DNA of 64,000 nt from Arthrobacter sp. ok362 (GTDB lineage: Bacteria > Actinomycetota > Actinomycetes > Actinomycetales > Micrococcaceae), in NCBI RefSeq assembly GCF_900102785.1, contig NZ_FNGC01000001.1, positions 300,822-364,821 of the forward strand. Direction: 5' to 3'. Each line of letters opens with the position of its first letter. Within the stretch, counting starts at the first letter, position 1. This document shows positions 1 through 8,675 of the stretch, one piece after another. Below the pieces are notes generated by a model that was not told where the DNA came from, made no database searches, and saw only the letters and a program-made list of their open reading frames with translations. The translations under genes and the position numbers were made by a program.

Positions 1-366
1 GCGGAACACGTGCCCAGCGGCCCCGAGGACGCCCGGCCCCACCCCGGCGACATCGAACGGCTCGTCGCCCGGATCAACACGGTCACGACGCTCGGAATCC
101 GCGGCGTCAGCCAGGCCTGGACCGGGCTCCGGACGGAAGCCGCCGACGGCGTCCCGGTGGTGGGATTCGACGCCGAGGCCACCGGTTTCTTCTGGCTCGC
201 CGGGCAGGGCGGCTACGGGTTCCAGACGTCGTCCGGCATCGCGGAACTGGCCGCCGGGCTGATCCTGGCCGGTCAGGGTGCCGCCGCAACCCCGCCCACG
301 GAGGCCAGTCCGGCATCCCGGACAGCGGAGGCGCTGGCCGCGACCCGCTGGTCCATCCGGCGCTGA
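1..366 (+). CDS. FAD-dependent amine/D-amino-acid oxidase, C-terminal part (5' end outside window)
   Basis: The reading frame is open from the first base and ends in TGA at 364-366, so only about 121 C-terminal residues are present. The stretch TTLGIRGVSQAWTGLRTEA followed by VPVVGFD and FFWLAGQGGYGFQT is typical of the C-terminal FAD-binding segment of the DAO/GlpD-like oxidoreductases (glycine or D-amino-acid oxidase type). The substrate cannot be told from this part. The last 30 residues are Ala/Thr/Pro rich and probably disordered. It lies 11 bp upstream of hutI on the same strand, so the two may be co-transcribed. Family assignment is fairly sure; the specific reaction is not. Confidence 0.75.
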   Translation, partial: AEHVPSGPEDARPHPGDIERLVARINTVTTLGIRGVSQAWTGLRTEAADGVPVVGFDAEATGFFWLAGQGGYGFQTSSGIAELAAGLILAGQGAAATPPTEASPASRTAEALAATRWSIRR

Positions 367-377
367 AGAATGGATCC

Positions 378-1622
378 ATGAGCACCCTCATCACCAATAT
401 CGCCGAACTGATGACCCAGGACGCGGAACACCGCGTCCTCCGCGACGCGGCGGTGGTGATCGAGGGGGAACGGATTTCCTGGCTCGGTCCCGCGGCCGAT
501 GCCCCGGCGGCCGACGAGGCCGTGGACGCCGGGGGCCGGGCGCTCCTGCCGGGCTGGGTCGATTCGCACACGCACCTGATCTTCGCGGGGGACCGCACGG
601 CCGAGTTCGAGGCCCGGATGGCGGGGGAGAGCTACAGCGCCGGCGGGATCGCCGTCACCACCGGCGCCACCCGGAGCACGAGCGACTTCGACCTCACCCG
701 GCTGGCAATGGGCCGCGTCGCGGAGGCCGTCTCGCAGGGCACCACCTACCTCGAGACCAAAACCGGCTACGGACTGGACCTCGAGAACGAGGCCCGCAGC
801 GCCCGCATCGCCTCCACCGTCGCGGACGAGGTGACCTACCTGGGGGCGCACCTCGTCCCCGCCGGGATGGACGCGGAGGAATACACGGAGCTGGTCTGCG
901 GGCCGATGCTCGCAGCCGTGCTGCCCTACGTCCGCTGGGCCGACGTCTTTTGCGAGCAGGGCGCCTTCAACGAGGACCAGTCCCGCCGCGTGCTGCAGGC
1001 CTGCAAGGACGCCGGGCTGGGGCTGCGCGTCCACGGCAACCAGCTCGGTGAGGGACCCGGCGTCCGGCTGGCCGTGGAATTCGGCGCCGCGAGCGTGGAC
1101 CACGTGAACTACCTGTCGGTCGCGGATATCGACGCCCTCGCGGCCAGCTGGTCCGGCTGGGACGCCGGCACTGGACAGCGGGGCAGCGGCACGCGGGGCA
1201 CGGTTGCCACCTGCCTTCCGGCGTGCGATCTTTCCACCCGGCAGCCGCTGGCCCCCGGACGGGAACTGCTCGACACCGGCGTGCAACTGGCGCTGGCGTC
1301 CAACTGCAACCCCGGCACGTCCTACACGAGCTCCATGGCGTTCTGCGTCACCACCGCCGTGCTGCAGATGCGGCTCAGCGTCCATGAGGCGGTGCGCGCC
1401 GCGACTTACGGCGGCGCCCTGGCCCTGGGGCGGGAGTCCGGGAACGACGTCGACGGCGAACGCGCGGTTGGCTCGATCGCCGTCGGACACCGCGCCGACC
1501 TGCACCTGCTCAACGCGCCTTCCGCCACGCACCTGGCCTACCGGCCCGGCATCCCCTTGACGCACGCGGTGTGGCGGGCTGGCGTAGCGCAGGGGGTCGG
1601 CGCAGCCCAGGCGGTCCGCTAG
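378..1622 (+). CDS. hutI: Imidazolonepropionase
   Basis: This enzyme hydrolyses 4-imidazolone-5-propanoate to N-formimidoyl-glutamate in cytosolic histidine degradation. At 414 aa it is normal length for HutI. The amidohydrolase metal-binding HxH is at His64/His66 (SHTHLIFAGDRTAEF), with further conserved His158 (YLGAH) and His219 (VHGNQLG). A long central loop (residues 257-275, Gly/Ser/Thr rich) is a little unusual. The position that in family members is normally the metal-ligand Asp (the A-T/S-D-x-NPG motif) reads Asn309 here (LASNCNPGTSYTSS), see findings. ATG follows a weak GAAG. No other hut gene is in the window. It converges on the next gene with only 5 bp between the stop codons. Confidence 0.88.
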   Translation: MSTLITNIAELMTQDAEHRVLRDAAVVIEGERISWLGPAADAPAADEAVDAGGRALLPGWVDSHTHLIFAGDRTAEFEARMAGESYSAGGIAVTTGATRSTSDFDLTRLAMGRVAEAVSQGTTYLETKTGYGLDLENEARSARIASTVADEVTYLGAHLVPAGMDAEEYTELVCGPMLAAVLPYVRWADVFCEQGAFNEDQSRRVLQACKDAGLGLRVHGNQLGEGPGVRLAVEFGAASVDHVNYLSVADIDALAASWSGWDAGTGQRGSGTRGTVATCLPACDLSTRQPLAPGRELLDTGVQLALASNCNPGTSYTSSMAFCVTTAVLQMRLSVHEAVRAATYGGALALGRESGNDVDGERAVGSIAVGHRADLHLLNAPSATHLAYRPGIPLTHAVWRAGVAQGVGAAQAVR

Positions 1623-1627
1623 CCCGG

Positions 1628-2308
1628 TTAGAAAATCATGGGCGGAGCGTCGAGGACGGTCTCGTCCACGCGCCTCTTCTCCCACTGCGTGAACGGCTTG
1701 TCGAGCTCGTACTTGTCGCGCGCCGTGCGCAGCAGGGTGCGGACTTCGGCGTTTTCGGGGTTGTTCAAGGACTCGAAATATTCCACCGACCAGTGGAACC
1801 AGCGCATGCAGAACAGCCGCATGGTCAGTCCGTGCGTCACGAACAGCGCGTTCGGGGCGTAGTTCGGCTTGGACCAGTGCCGGTGCAGGGTCTCCATGAA
1901 GGAGGAAATCCTGTCGTACACATCGGAACCGGACTCGCCCTCGCGGAAGCGGTAGAAGAAGTGCCCGTAGGCGTTGCGGAGCTCCTTCTGGTCCTCAATG
2001 TCGCCGGCAATCTGAAAGTTGGCCCAGTCCTGTTCACGCAGGCGCGGTTCCTCGATCACCCGTTCCACGAGAGGGCCAAGGTTGAGCGCCTCAAGGGTCT
2101 GGTAGGCGCGCAGGTACGGGGAGACGTAGACGCACACCGGACGGCCGTCCAGCTCGCGCCGGACCTCCTCCCCGGCCGCCGCGGCCTGCTCCAGGCCCAG
2201 CGGCGTCAACGGGATCCGGTAGTCCGGAACACGGTTGTAGATCGAGGTATCGGCATTGGCGGCAGACTGTCCGTGCCGGATCATGATGATTTTCCGGGGC
2301 GCACTCAT
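1628..2308 (-). CDS. Histidine phosphatase family protein (phosphoglycerate-mutase-like)
   Basis: A 226-aa protein starting MSAPRKIIMIRHGQSAAN, the RHG catalytic signature of the histidine phosphatase superfamily. The second conserved region (VYVSPYLRAYQTLEAL) and LFVTHGLTMRLF near the C-terminus supply the other catalytic Arg and His. The long middle part (LREQDWANFQ..YGHFFYRFREGESGSDVYDRI) resembles the actinobacterial phosphatase subgroup rather than glycolytic GpmA. The frame is open for 34 more codons upstream, but that stretch is low-quality and overlaps the divergent promoter, so the ATG at 2308 is preferred. Substrate unknown. Divergent from the CPBP protease gene at 2409. Confidence 0.8.
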   Translation of the reverse strand: MSAPRKIIMIRHGQSAANADTSIYNRVPDYRIPLTPLGLEQAAAAGEEVRRELDGRPVCVYVSPYLRAYQTLEALNLGPLVERVIEEPRLREQDWANFQIAGDIEDQKELRNAYGHFFYRFREGESGSDVYDRISSFMETLHRHWSKPNYAPNALFVTHGLTMRLFCMRWFHWSVEYFESLNNPENAEVRTLLRTARDKYELDKPFTQWEKRRVDETVLDAPPMIF

Positions 2309-2408
2309 AATCCCCAAGCATAGGGCTCCCAAAAAGCCGGTGGTGCCGGCGCGGCCGGCACCACGTGGGCACCAGCAAACTATCGGCAACTGCAGGCAAG
2401 ATAGAAAC

Positions 2409-3176
2409 ATGTTGGTTCCCTCCCGCCGTCGGCTGCGGTTCGAAATGTTGATTGTCCTGGGGTTGTCGCTGGGGCAGTCCGCGGTCTACTCCCTGGTGCA
2501 GCTGCTGGACAAGATGACCACGGCGCCGCTGGCCCAGGGGACGTCCACGCTAAACCGTTCGCAGAGCCCGCGCGAATACTTCGACCTCACCTACCAGATG
2601 CTGGACATCATCTTCGCCCTGGTCCCGGTGGCTCTCGTGATCTACTTCCTCACCGAACACTGGCCAGTCGGACAGCGCGGAACCTCCGCGTTCCGCAGGA
2701 TCGGCTTCGACTTCGCCCGGCCCGGCAAGGACCTTCTGCAGGGGCTGGGGCTCGCCGCGCTCATTGGCATTCCGTCGCTCGGGCTCTACGCCGCCGGCCG
2801 GGCGCTGGGGATCACGACGGCGATCATCCCCAGCGCCCTGGACGCGTACTGGTGGACCGTGCCGGTGCTGGTCCTGTCCGCGATCCGGCACGGGATCGTG
2901 GAGGAAGTGATTGTGGTGGGCTATCTGCTGGACCGGCTCGGGAAACTGGGCTGGAGCGTGCCGGCGGCAATCGCCGCCAGTGCCCTGCTCCGCGGCAGCT
3001 ACCACCTGTACCAGGGGTTCGGGCCGTTCATCGGCAACGCGATAATGGGCGTCATCTTCGCGCTGGTCTACACGCGGACCAAACGCGTGATGCCGCTTGT
3101 GATCGCCCACGCCATCCTGGACACCGTGGCGTTCGTGGGGTTCAGCCTGTTTGGCAAGGCCGTGGGCTTGGGCTGA
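2409..3176 (+). CDS. CPBP family intramembrane metalloprotease
   Basis: A 255-aa polytopic membrane protein. The CPBP (Abi/Rce1-like) motifs are present in order: EEVIVVGYL within RHGIVEEVIVVGYLLDRL, then RGSYHLYQGF, then a transmembrane segment ending in the third conserved motif AHAILD. Members are thought to be intramembrane glutamic/metal peptidases; some confer bacteriocin self-immunity. The ATG at 2409 is chosen because the upstream open frame reads through the divergent promoter. The N-terminus (LVPSRRRLRFEMLIVLGLSLGQSAVYSL) leads directly into a first membrane helix. Function in this organism is unknown. A strong hairpin follows at 3215-3266. Confidence 0.75.
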   Translation: MLVPSRRRLRFEMLIVLGLSLGQSAVYSLVQLLDKMTTAPLAQGTSTLNRSQSPREYFDLTYQMLDIIFALVPVALVIYFLTEHWPVGQRGTSAFRRIGFDFARPGKDLLQGLGLAALIGIPSLGLYAAGRALGITTAIIPSALDAYWWTVPVLVLSAIRHGIVEEVIVVGYLLDRLGKLGWSVPAAIAASALLRGSYHLYQGFGPFIGNAIMGVIFALVYTRTKRVMPLVIAHAILDTVAFVGFSLFGKAVGLG

Positions 3177-3214
3177 GTACCAGGGCTGAGTATCGGGGCC
3201 GGCCTTAAATGATC

Positions 3215-3266
3215 TCGGCCGCCATCTCCTAGGTGACATCGTTGGCACCTAAGAGATGGCGGCCGA
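3215..3266. terminator. Long hairpin between convergent genes (bidirectional terminator candidate)
   Basis: Arms 3215-3235 and 3246-3266 pair over 21 bp with a single mismatch, which becomes a G-U pair when read on the minus strand. The loop is 10 nt (3236-3245). It sits between the CPBP gene (+) and the VOC gene (-). There is no T-tract on the plus side; the minus side has only a short T-run. It is either a bidirectional terminator or a repeated intergenic palindrome. Confidence 0.6.
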
Positions 3267-3286
3267 AGCGTGGGGCAGGTGGAGCG

Positions 3287-3925
3287 TTAGATCGTGACCG
3301 CTCCGGAGGCGGTCTCGAAGGTGACAGAGAGGATGCCGGGAGTACCGTGCGGCGCGATCCAGTTCACGGCGACGTCTTCCAGCGGCTTTTCAACCTGCTC
3401 GCCCAGCCACTCGGTCACGCGCGCTGCCGAACCGGCAATGGTCAGTGCGGACATCTTGACTTCACTGGCGTAGGCGTTGGACGGGTGCAGCTCCGGGTCG
3501 CCCTCCCACTTGAGCATGTAGGGCACCTGGGGGTCGGCGATGAGCCCCAGGATGCCGATCTGCTTCCAGACCAGTTCGCGGCCGTCGGGAAACTTCCGGT
3601 TGCCGTTCACGGCCGCGCGGCCGAGCCGCTCCTCGAACGGGGCGAGATCGTCAACCTCGACGCACCAGCCCATCCAGCCGCCGCCCGCTTCGGAGCGCGC
3701 CCGGACTGCCTGGCCGAACGGGGCCTTATCCGACGCCGGGTGGTTCAGGACCTCCACGACTTCCAGGTACTTGTGTCCCGCGAGCGGGATAATCATGTTG
3801 CGTGTCCCGAAACGGGGGTGCACTCCACCCTTCACGGCTTCGACGCCGAGGGCAGACGCAATACGTTCAGTGGTGGCTGCCAAGCCATCGTGTTCACAGG
3901 CGTAAGAGACGTGATCCATGCGCAT
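3287..3925 (-). CDS. VOC family / glyoxalase-like domain protein
   Basis: A 212-aa protein beginning MRMDHVSYACEHDGLAATTERIASALG, as in the glyoxalase-like (DUF4395/Glyoxalase_3-type) branch of the VOC superfamily. It continues with GVHPRFGTRNMIIPLAGHKYLEVVEVL, where His and Glu sit at the usual metal-ligand positions. A second half (LGLIADPQVPYMLKWEGDPELHPS) repeats the fold. The start may be Met1 (3925) or Met3 (3919); neither has a strong ribosome-binding site. Substrate is unknown, and no neighbour suggests a pathway. Confidence 0.7.
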   Translation of the reverse strand: MRMDHVSYACEHDGLAATTERIASALGVEAVKGGVHPRFGTRNMIIPLAGHKYLEVVEVLNHPASDKAPFGQAVRARSEAGGGWMGWCVEVDDLAPFEERLGRAAVNGNRKFPDGRELVWKQIGILGLIADPQVPYMLKWEGDPELHPSNAYASEVKMSALTIAGSAARVTEWLGEQVEKPLEDVAVNWIAPHGTPGILSVTFETASGAVTI

Positions 3926-4093
3926 GCCATCATCTTGGCACTTTGTGATGGACCTCTCAGCTTAGGTTCCCCTAACCGTCATGGGATGTCCCGGGGCTAC
4001 CGAAGCGGCGTCCCGGAAGGCGCCGCCACGGCAACTGTCTTCATCTTCGTCACAAAGCTATCCAGGGCTCCGTCGCCATTCCTACACTGATGC

Positions 4094-4210
4094 AAGGTCA
4101 TGAGTGCCAGCGCACAGCCCCGGCTTGCTGGCCGGCAACCCTCGTATCGCGGTGGGGTGCCCCGGGTGAAGACCTGGCCGTCCGGCGCCCGCCGGAGGGC
4201 AAGCGCGGCG
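4094..4210 (+). ncRNA. SAM-IV riboswitch upstream of metY
   Basis: The leader carries the characteristic actinobacterial SAM-IV sequence: GGTCATGAGTGCCAGCG, then CCCCGGCTTGCTGGCCGGCAACCC, then GGTGGGGTGCCCCGGGTGAAGACC closing the P1 stem, then GGCAAGCGCGG in the 3' pseudoknot region. The -10-like TACACT at 4083-4088 puts the transcription start almost exactly at the riboswitch 5' end. When S-adenosylmethionine is high this class represses the downstream methionine gene, here metY. Its copy at 5742-5855 is nearly identical in the conserved core. Confidence 0.92.
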
Positions 4211-4272
4211 CCTGTGCCGGTCCGGGGCGAAAGCCATGGACGGTGCTGTGCCCAGTTCTTTGAGGAGCATCA

Positions 4273-5589
4273 ATGTCCAACGCCTGGTCCTTCGAAACCC
4301 GCCAGATCCACGCCGGCCAGGAGCCGGACAGCGCCACCGGCGCGCGTTCCCTTCCGATCTACCAGACGACGTCGTTCGTGTTCCCCAGCGCCGAAAGCGC
4401 CGCGGACCGCTTCGCCCTCGCCGAACTCGCCCCCATCTACACCCGGATCGGCAACCCCACCCAGGACGCCGTCGAACAGCGCGTCGCCAGTCTTGAAGGC
4501 GGCCTCGCGGCCCTGCTGCTGAGCTCCGGCCAGGCCGCGGAGACGTTCGCGGTCCTGAACATCGCCGAGGCCGGGGACCACGTGGTGGCCAGCCCCAGCC
4601 TCTACGGCGGAACCTACAACCTGCTCGCCCACACGTTGAAGAAGTTCGGCATCTCCGTGACCTTCGTGGAGGACCCGGACAACCTGGAGCAGTGGCGCGA
4701 CGCAGTCCGGCCCAACACCAAGCTGTTCTTCGGCGAAGTGGTCTCCAACCCCCGCCAGGACGTGCTGGACATCGAAGGCATCTCCGGCGTGGCGCACGAG
4801 GCCGGGGTCCCGCTGATCGTCGACAACACGCTCTCCACCCCGTACCTGATCCGGCCGATCGAGTGGGGTGCGGACATCGTTGTCCACTCCGCCACCAAGT
4901 ACCTCGGCGGCCACGGCGCCGCGATCGCCGGCGTGATCGTGGACTCCGGCAACTTCGACTTCGGAAGGGACCCGGAGCGGTTCCCCGGCTTCAACACCCC
5001 AGACCCCACGTACAACGGCCTGGTCTATGCCCGCGACCTCGGTGCGGACGGCGCGCTGGGCGCGAACCTTTCCTACATCCTCAAGGCCCGCGTCCAGCTC
5101 CTGCGCGACCTCGGCTCCGCCGTGTCCCCGTTCAACGCGTTCCTCATCGCCCAGGGCATCGAAACGCTGAGCCTGCGCGTTGAGCGCCACGTGGCCAACG
5201 CCACCAAGGTGGCCCAGTGGTTGGAGGCAAGGGACGACGTCGAATCGGTCGCCTATGCCGGGCTGCCGTCCAGCCCCTGGTACGAGCGCGGCCGCAAGTA
5301 CGGGCCCAAGGGGACCGGCGCCGTCGTGGCGTTCAACATCGCCGGGGGAGCCGAAGCCGGCAAGCGGTTCGTCGATGCCCTCGAACTGCACTCGCACGTG
5401 GCGAACATCGGCGATGTCCGTTCCCTGGTGATCCACCCGGCCTCGACCACCCACAGCCAGCTCTCGCCCGAACAGCAGACGATCGCGGGAGTGAATCCCG
5501 GGCTGGTGCGGCTTTCCGTGGGCTTGGAGCACATCGACGACATCCTCGCGGACCTCGACGCCGGATTCCGTGCGGCCAAGGGCGCCTAA
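4273..5589 (+). CDS. metY: O-acetylhomoserine (thiol)-lyase / sulfhydrylase
   Basis: A PLP enzyme that makes homocysteine from O-acetylhomoserine and sulfide. It is 438 aa, the usual length for the Cys/Met-metabolism fold type I family. The hallmarks are the N-terminal FETRQIHAGQEPDSATGARSLPIYQTTSF, the Y-R-I-G-NPT motif near 57-63, SSGQAAE for phosphate binding, and PLP-lysine Lys209 in VHSATKYLGGHG. The ATG at 4273 has a good GAGGAG site at 4262-4267. It is controlled by the SAM-IV riboswitch just upstream and followed by metX, which makes its substrate, with its own riboswitch between them. Confidence 0.93.
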   Translation: MSNAWSFETRQIHAGQEPDSATGARSLPIYQTTSFVFPSAESAADRFALAELAPIYTRIGNPTQDAVEQRVASLEGGLAALLLSSGQAAETFAVLNIAEAGDHVVASPSLYGGTYNLLAHTLKKFGISVTFVEDPDNLEQWRDAVRPNTKLFFGEVVSNPRQDVLDIEGISGVAHEAGVPLIVDNTLSTPYLIRPIEWGADIVVHSATKYLGGHGAAIAGVIVDSGNFDFGRDPERFPGFNTPDPTYNGLVYARDLGADGALGANLSYILKARVQLLRDLGSAVSPFNAFLIAQGIETLSLRVERHVANATKVAQWLEARDDVESVAYAGLPSSPWYERGRKYGPKGTGAVVAFNIAGGAEAGKRFVDALELHSHVANIGDVRSLVIHPASTTHSQLSPEQQTIAGVNPGLVRLSVGLEHIDDILADLDAGFRAAKGA

Positions 5590-5603
5590 GGACGCGCCGA
5601 ATT

Positions 5604-5659
5604 CGCCGGAAACCGTCGAGGTCGCCGTAAAGCTCGGGCGAACTCGTCGGTTTCCGGCG
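5604..5659 (+). terminator. Hairpin after metY
   Basis: Arms 5604-5626 and 5637-5659 pair over 23 positions with two mismatches, around a 10-nt loop. There is no T-tract directly after it. It lies just downstream of the metY stop and before the metX promoter, so it probably ends the metY transcript and keeps the two riboswitch-controlled units separate. Confidence 0.5.
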
Positions 5660-5741
5660 GTCTCGGTGTGCTGAACGCCGGGCTGTCACATGGAAGTCAC
5701 AATCTTCGTGATTTCCGCACCCTGTTTCGTAGACTCGTACC

Positions 5742-5855
5742 AGGTCATGAGTGCCAGTGACAGCCCCGGCTTGCTGGCCGGCAACCCTCCTTTTGCGGCG
5801 GGGTGCCCCGGGTGAAGACCTGGCCTGCCGGTCAGCTGACGGCAGGCAAGCGCGA
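5742..5855 (+). ncRNA. SAM-IV riboswitch upstream of metX
   Basis: It shows the same conserved core as the metY leader: GGTCATGAGTGCCAG, CCCCGGCTTGCTGGCCGGCAACCC, GGGTGCCCCGGGTGAAGACC, and GGCAGGCAAGCGCG at the 3' pseudoknot side. TAGACT at 5730-5735 is a good -10 and places the start of transcription at the first base of the element. The end of the element is only 15-20 nt from the metX ATG, which suggests control of translation by hiding the start region, although no clear Shine-Dalgarno can be seen there. Confidence 0.92.
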
Positions 5856-5869
5856 AGTTAGGTCCTCAC

Positions 5870-7009
5870 ATGACGATTGCCGTCACCCGCACGGGTGTTC
5901 CCGAAACCAAGCCATCCCGCAACCCGGACGGGACCGTCCAGTACGTCAGGATCGGTGACCTGCAGCTCGAATCAGGGATTCCTCTGCCGGATGTGGTCCT
6001 GGCCTACGAGACGTGGGGGACCCTGAACGCTGACGCCTCCAACGCCGTCCTCATAGAACACGCCCTGACCGGCGATACGCACGTGACCCGCGGTGACAGC
6101 GAGGAGCCCGGGTGGTGGGAACAGCTCGCCGGCCCCGGGGCTCCCGTGGACACGGACAAGTACTTCGTTGTTTCAATCAACATCCTGGGCGGCTGCCACG
6201 GTTCCACGGGACCCTCCACGCCGGCCCCCGATGGGCGCCCCTGGGGATCGCGGTTCCCGCTCGTCACCCTGCGGGACACCGCCGCCGCCGAGGCGCGGCT
6301 GGCCGACGCCCTGGGCATCGGCAGCTGGTACGCCGTGCTGGGCGGATCCCTCGGCGGCGCGCGCGCCCTCGAATGGGCCGTCACGTTCCCCGCCCGGGTC
6401 CGGCGTTGCGCCGTAATTTCCGTCGGCGCCAGCAGCACAGCCGAACAGATTGCTTTCGCCCAGGCCCAGACCCTGGCCATCCGCCAGGACCCCCACTTCA
6501 ACGGCGGAAATTACTACGGCGGCCCGGAACCCGAAGCAGGGCTCGCCCTCGCCCGCCGCATCGCGCACATCACCTATCGCTCCGCGGCCGAACTGGACGG
6601 CCGGTTTGGCCGCAACGCCCAGGAGTCCGAGGCGCCCATGGAAGCCGGATCGCTGGCCGGACGCGGGCGCTACCAGGTGGAAAGCTACCTGGACCACCAG
6701 GGCAGCAAGCTGGTCCGGCGCTTCGACGCGAACAGCTACATCGCCATTACCGAAGCCCTCATGAGCCACGATGTCTGCCGGGGCCGCGGAAGCCTCGGGG
6801 AGGCCCTGGCCCCGGCCACCGCCGAGTTCCTGGTGGCGGCCGTGGACTCGGACCGCCTGTATTTCCCGGCCCAGTCCCGTCAACTGGCCGAGGCCCTGCC
6901 GGGCGGCCCGGAACTGCACATCATTGAAGCGCCGATCGGCCACGACGGCTTCCTGACCGAAATCGGCCAGCTCAGCGGCCAGCTGCGGGAGACCTTCTTC
7001 GGCCACTAA
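5870..7009 (+). CDS. metX: Homoserine O-acetyltransferase
   Basis: This enzyme transfers acetyl from acetyl-CoA to homoserine, the committed step of methionine synthesis. The 379-aa alpha/beta-hydrolase fold is typical. Conserved features are LAYETWGTLN, the HALTGD motif, NILGGCHGSTGPSTPAP, and the nucleophile elbow GGSLGG with Ser160; most family members read GGSMGG. The C-terminal Asp (VDSDRLYFP) and His (IGHDGFL) complete the triad. The start is the ATG at 5870 right after the riboswitch. The family includes succinyltransferases that cannot be excluded from sequence alone, but an adjacent metY fits the acetyl route. Confidence 0.92.
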   Translation: MTIAVTRTGVPETKPSRNPDGTVQYVRIGDLQLESGIPLPDVVLAYETWGTLNADASNAVLIEHALTGDTHVTRGDSEEPGWWEQLAGPGAPVDTDKYFVVSINILGGCHGSTGPSTPAPDGRPWGSRFPLVTLRDTAAAEARLADALGIGSWYAVLGGSLGGARALEWAVTFPARVRRCAVISVGASSTAEQIAFAQAQTLAIRQDPHFNGGNYYGGPEPEAGLALARRIAHITYRSAAELDGRFGRNAQESEAPMEAGSLAGRGRYQVESYLDHQGSKLVRRFDANSYIAITEALMSHDVCRGRGSLGEALAPATAEFLVAAVDSDRLYFPAQSRQLAEALPGGPELHIIEAPIGHDGFLTEIGQLSGQLRETFFGH

Positions 7010-7175
7010 GCACAACCGTTTGTGCATTTTTGCAGATGCGCTCTGCACTAATGGTCGTTGATGCCCGGGGCGGGAGCGTCCATACTCGTGGGGAATGACG
7101 CCCTGTGCCCGAAATCACAGGCGTCCTCAGCCCAATGGTCCACAGGGTGTCGATGGAGACGCCGAAGGAGTCACG

Positions 7176-8555
7176 ATGAGTACGGAAAACGCCGCAAGGC
7201 GCGCAGAAGAAACTGACGTCAAAACGTCCGGCCTGAAGAAGGTGGTGGCGGCCTCCATGGCCGGCACCGTGGTGGAATGGTACGAATTCTTCCTCTATGC
7301 ATCAGCGGCCACGCTGGTCTTTGGGAAGGCATTCTTCCCGAATTCGCAGACCGAACTGGACGGCATCCTCGCGGCGTTCCTCACATACGCCGTCGGCTTC
7401 GTCGCGCGCCCGATCGGCGGGATCGTCTTCGGCCACTTCGGCGACAAGTTCGGTCGAAAGCAGCTGCTGCAGGTGAGCATTATCCTGGTGGGCGTTGCCA
7501 CCTTCCTGATGGGTTGCCTTCCCACCTTTGCGCAGATCGGCTATTGGGCCCCTGCGTTGCTGGTCTTCCTGCGCTTCGCCCAGGGCTTCGCCGTCGGCGG
7601 TGAATGGGGCGGCGCCGTCCTGCTCGTCGCAGAGCACAGCCCCAGCAAGTCCCGCGGTTTCTGGGCCAGCTGGCCGCAGTCTGCCGTTCCGCTGGGCAAC
7701 CTCTTCGCAACCGCCGTGCTGTTCATCCTCTCCTCCGTCCTGTCCTCCGCGGACTTCCTCAGCTGGGGCTGGCGGGTCGCCTTCTGGCTCTCGGCCGTAA
7801 TCGTGCTCATTGGCTACTACATCCGCACCAAGGTCAGTGACGCCCCGATCTTCCTGGAAGCACGCAAAGAGGTTGAGGCCGGCCACAAGGGCTATGGCGT
7901 TGCCGAGGTCTTCCGCCGCTACCCCCGCGGCGTGTTCACCGCCATGGGCCTGCGCTTCGCGGAGAACATCCTCTACTACCTCGTCGTCACGTTCTCCATC
8001 ACCTACCTCAAGACGGTGGTCCATGCCGACACTGCTCGGATCCTGCTGCTCCTGCTCGTGGCGCACGTGGTCCACTTCGCCGTCGTGCCGATGGTCGGCA
8101 GGCTCTCGGACAGGCTGGGCCGCAAGCCCGTCTACATGGCAGGAGCCGTCCTTGGTGCAACCTGGGGCTTCTTCGCATTCCCGATGATGGACACCGGAAA
8201 CGACCTGATCATCCTCGCCGCGGTCATCATCGGCCTGCTCTTCCACGCCCTGATGTACGCCGGTCAGCCGGCCATCATGGCGGAAATGTTCCCGACCCGC
8301 ATGCGGTACTCGGGCGTTTCCCTCGGTTACCAGGTGACCTCGATCGTGGCCGGTTCGCTCGCGCCGATCATCGCCGTCGCGCTGCTGAGCCAGTACAAGT
8401 CCTCCGTCCCGGTAGCCATCTACCTCCTGATCGCCTGTGCGATCACCGCCGTCGCTGTGTTCTTCCTCAAGGAGACCCGCGGCATTTCGCTTCACGACGT
8501 CGACGCCGCCGACGCCCAGGGCACCGCGGACCTCCTCGCCGCCGGCCAGCGGTAA
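7176..8555 (+). CDS. MFS transporter, metabolite:H+ symporter (MHS/ShiA-ProP) type
   Basis: A 459-aa protein with twelve predicted membrane segments. The N-terminal AGTVVEWYEFFLYASAATLVFGKAFFP and the loop motif GHFGDKFGRKQLL, repeated as GRLSDRLGRKPVYM in the second half, define the MHS branch of the major facilitator family. Such proteins import small organic anions or osmolytes (for example shikimate, alpha-ketoglutarate, proline/betaine), driven by protons. The ATG at 7176 is preceded by GAAGGAG; the open frame extends 27 codons upstream without a good site. The substrate cannot be deduced. The gene stands alone, with a strong hairpin right after it. Confidence 0.85.
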   Translation: MSTENAARRAEETDVKTSGLKKVVAASMAGTVVEWYEFFLYASAATLVFGKAFFPNSQTELDGILAAFLTYAVGFVARPIGGIVFGHFGDKFGRKQLLQVSIILVGVATFLMGCLPTFAQIGYWAPALLVFLRFAQGFAVGGEWGGAVLLVAEHSPSKSRGFWASWPQSAVPLGNLFATAVLFILSSVLSSADFLSWGWRVAFWLSAVIVLIGYYIRTKVSDAPIFLEARKEVEAGHKGYGVAEVFRRYPRGVFTAMGLRFAENILYYLVVTFSITYLKTVVHADTARILLLLLVAHVVHFAVVPMVGRLSDRLGRKPVYMAGAVLGATWGFFAFPMMDTGNDLIILAAVIIGLLFHALMYAGQPAIMAEMFPTRMRYSGVSLGYQVTSIVAGSLAPIIAVALLSQYKSSVPVAIYLLIACAITAVAVFFLKETRGISLHDVDAADAQGTADLLAAGQR

Positions 8556-8580
8556 TCCGTCCGAGGAAACACATTGTGGG

Positions 8581-8625
8581 GCAGACTGCCCGGGTCCGCG
8601 CACTGCGCAGACCCGGGCAGTCTGC
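8581..8625. terminator. Perfect 16-bp hairpin between MFS gene and LysR gene
   Basis: Arms 8581-8596 and 8610-8625 are perfectly complementary over 16 bp with a 13-nt loop. The element lies between convergent genes and has no long T-run on either side. It is most likely a bidirectional terminator. Confidence 0.6.
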
Positions 8626-8675
8626 GTTAATCCCGCGCAGCCTGCGTTAGTGCGGCGTGCGGCAATAAGTTGGGC

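Noticed and set aside
273..1685. 470-aa ORF antisense to hutI
   Set aside because: Shadow of a high-GC gene on the other strand; the HutI frame has clear motifs, this one none.
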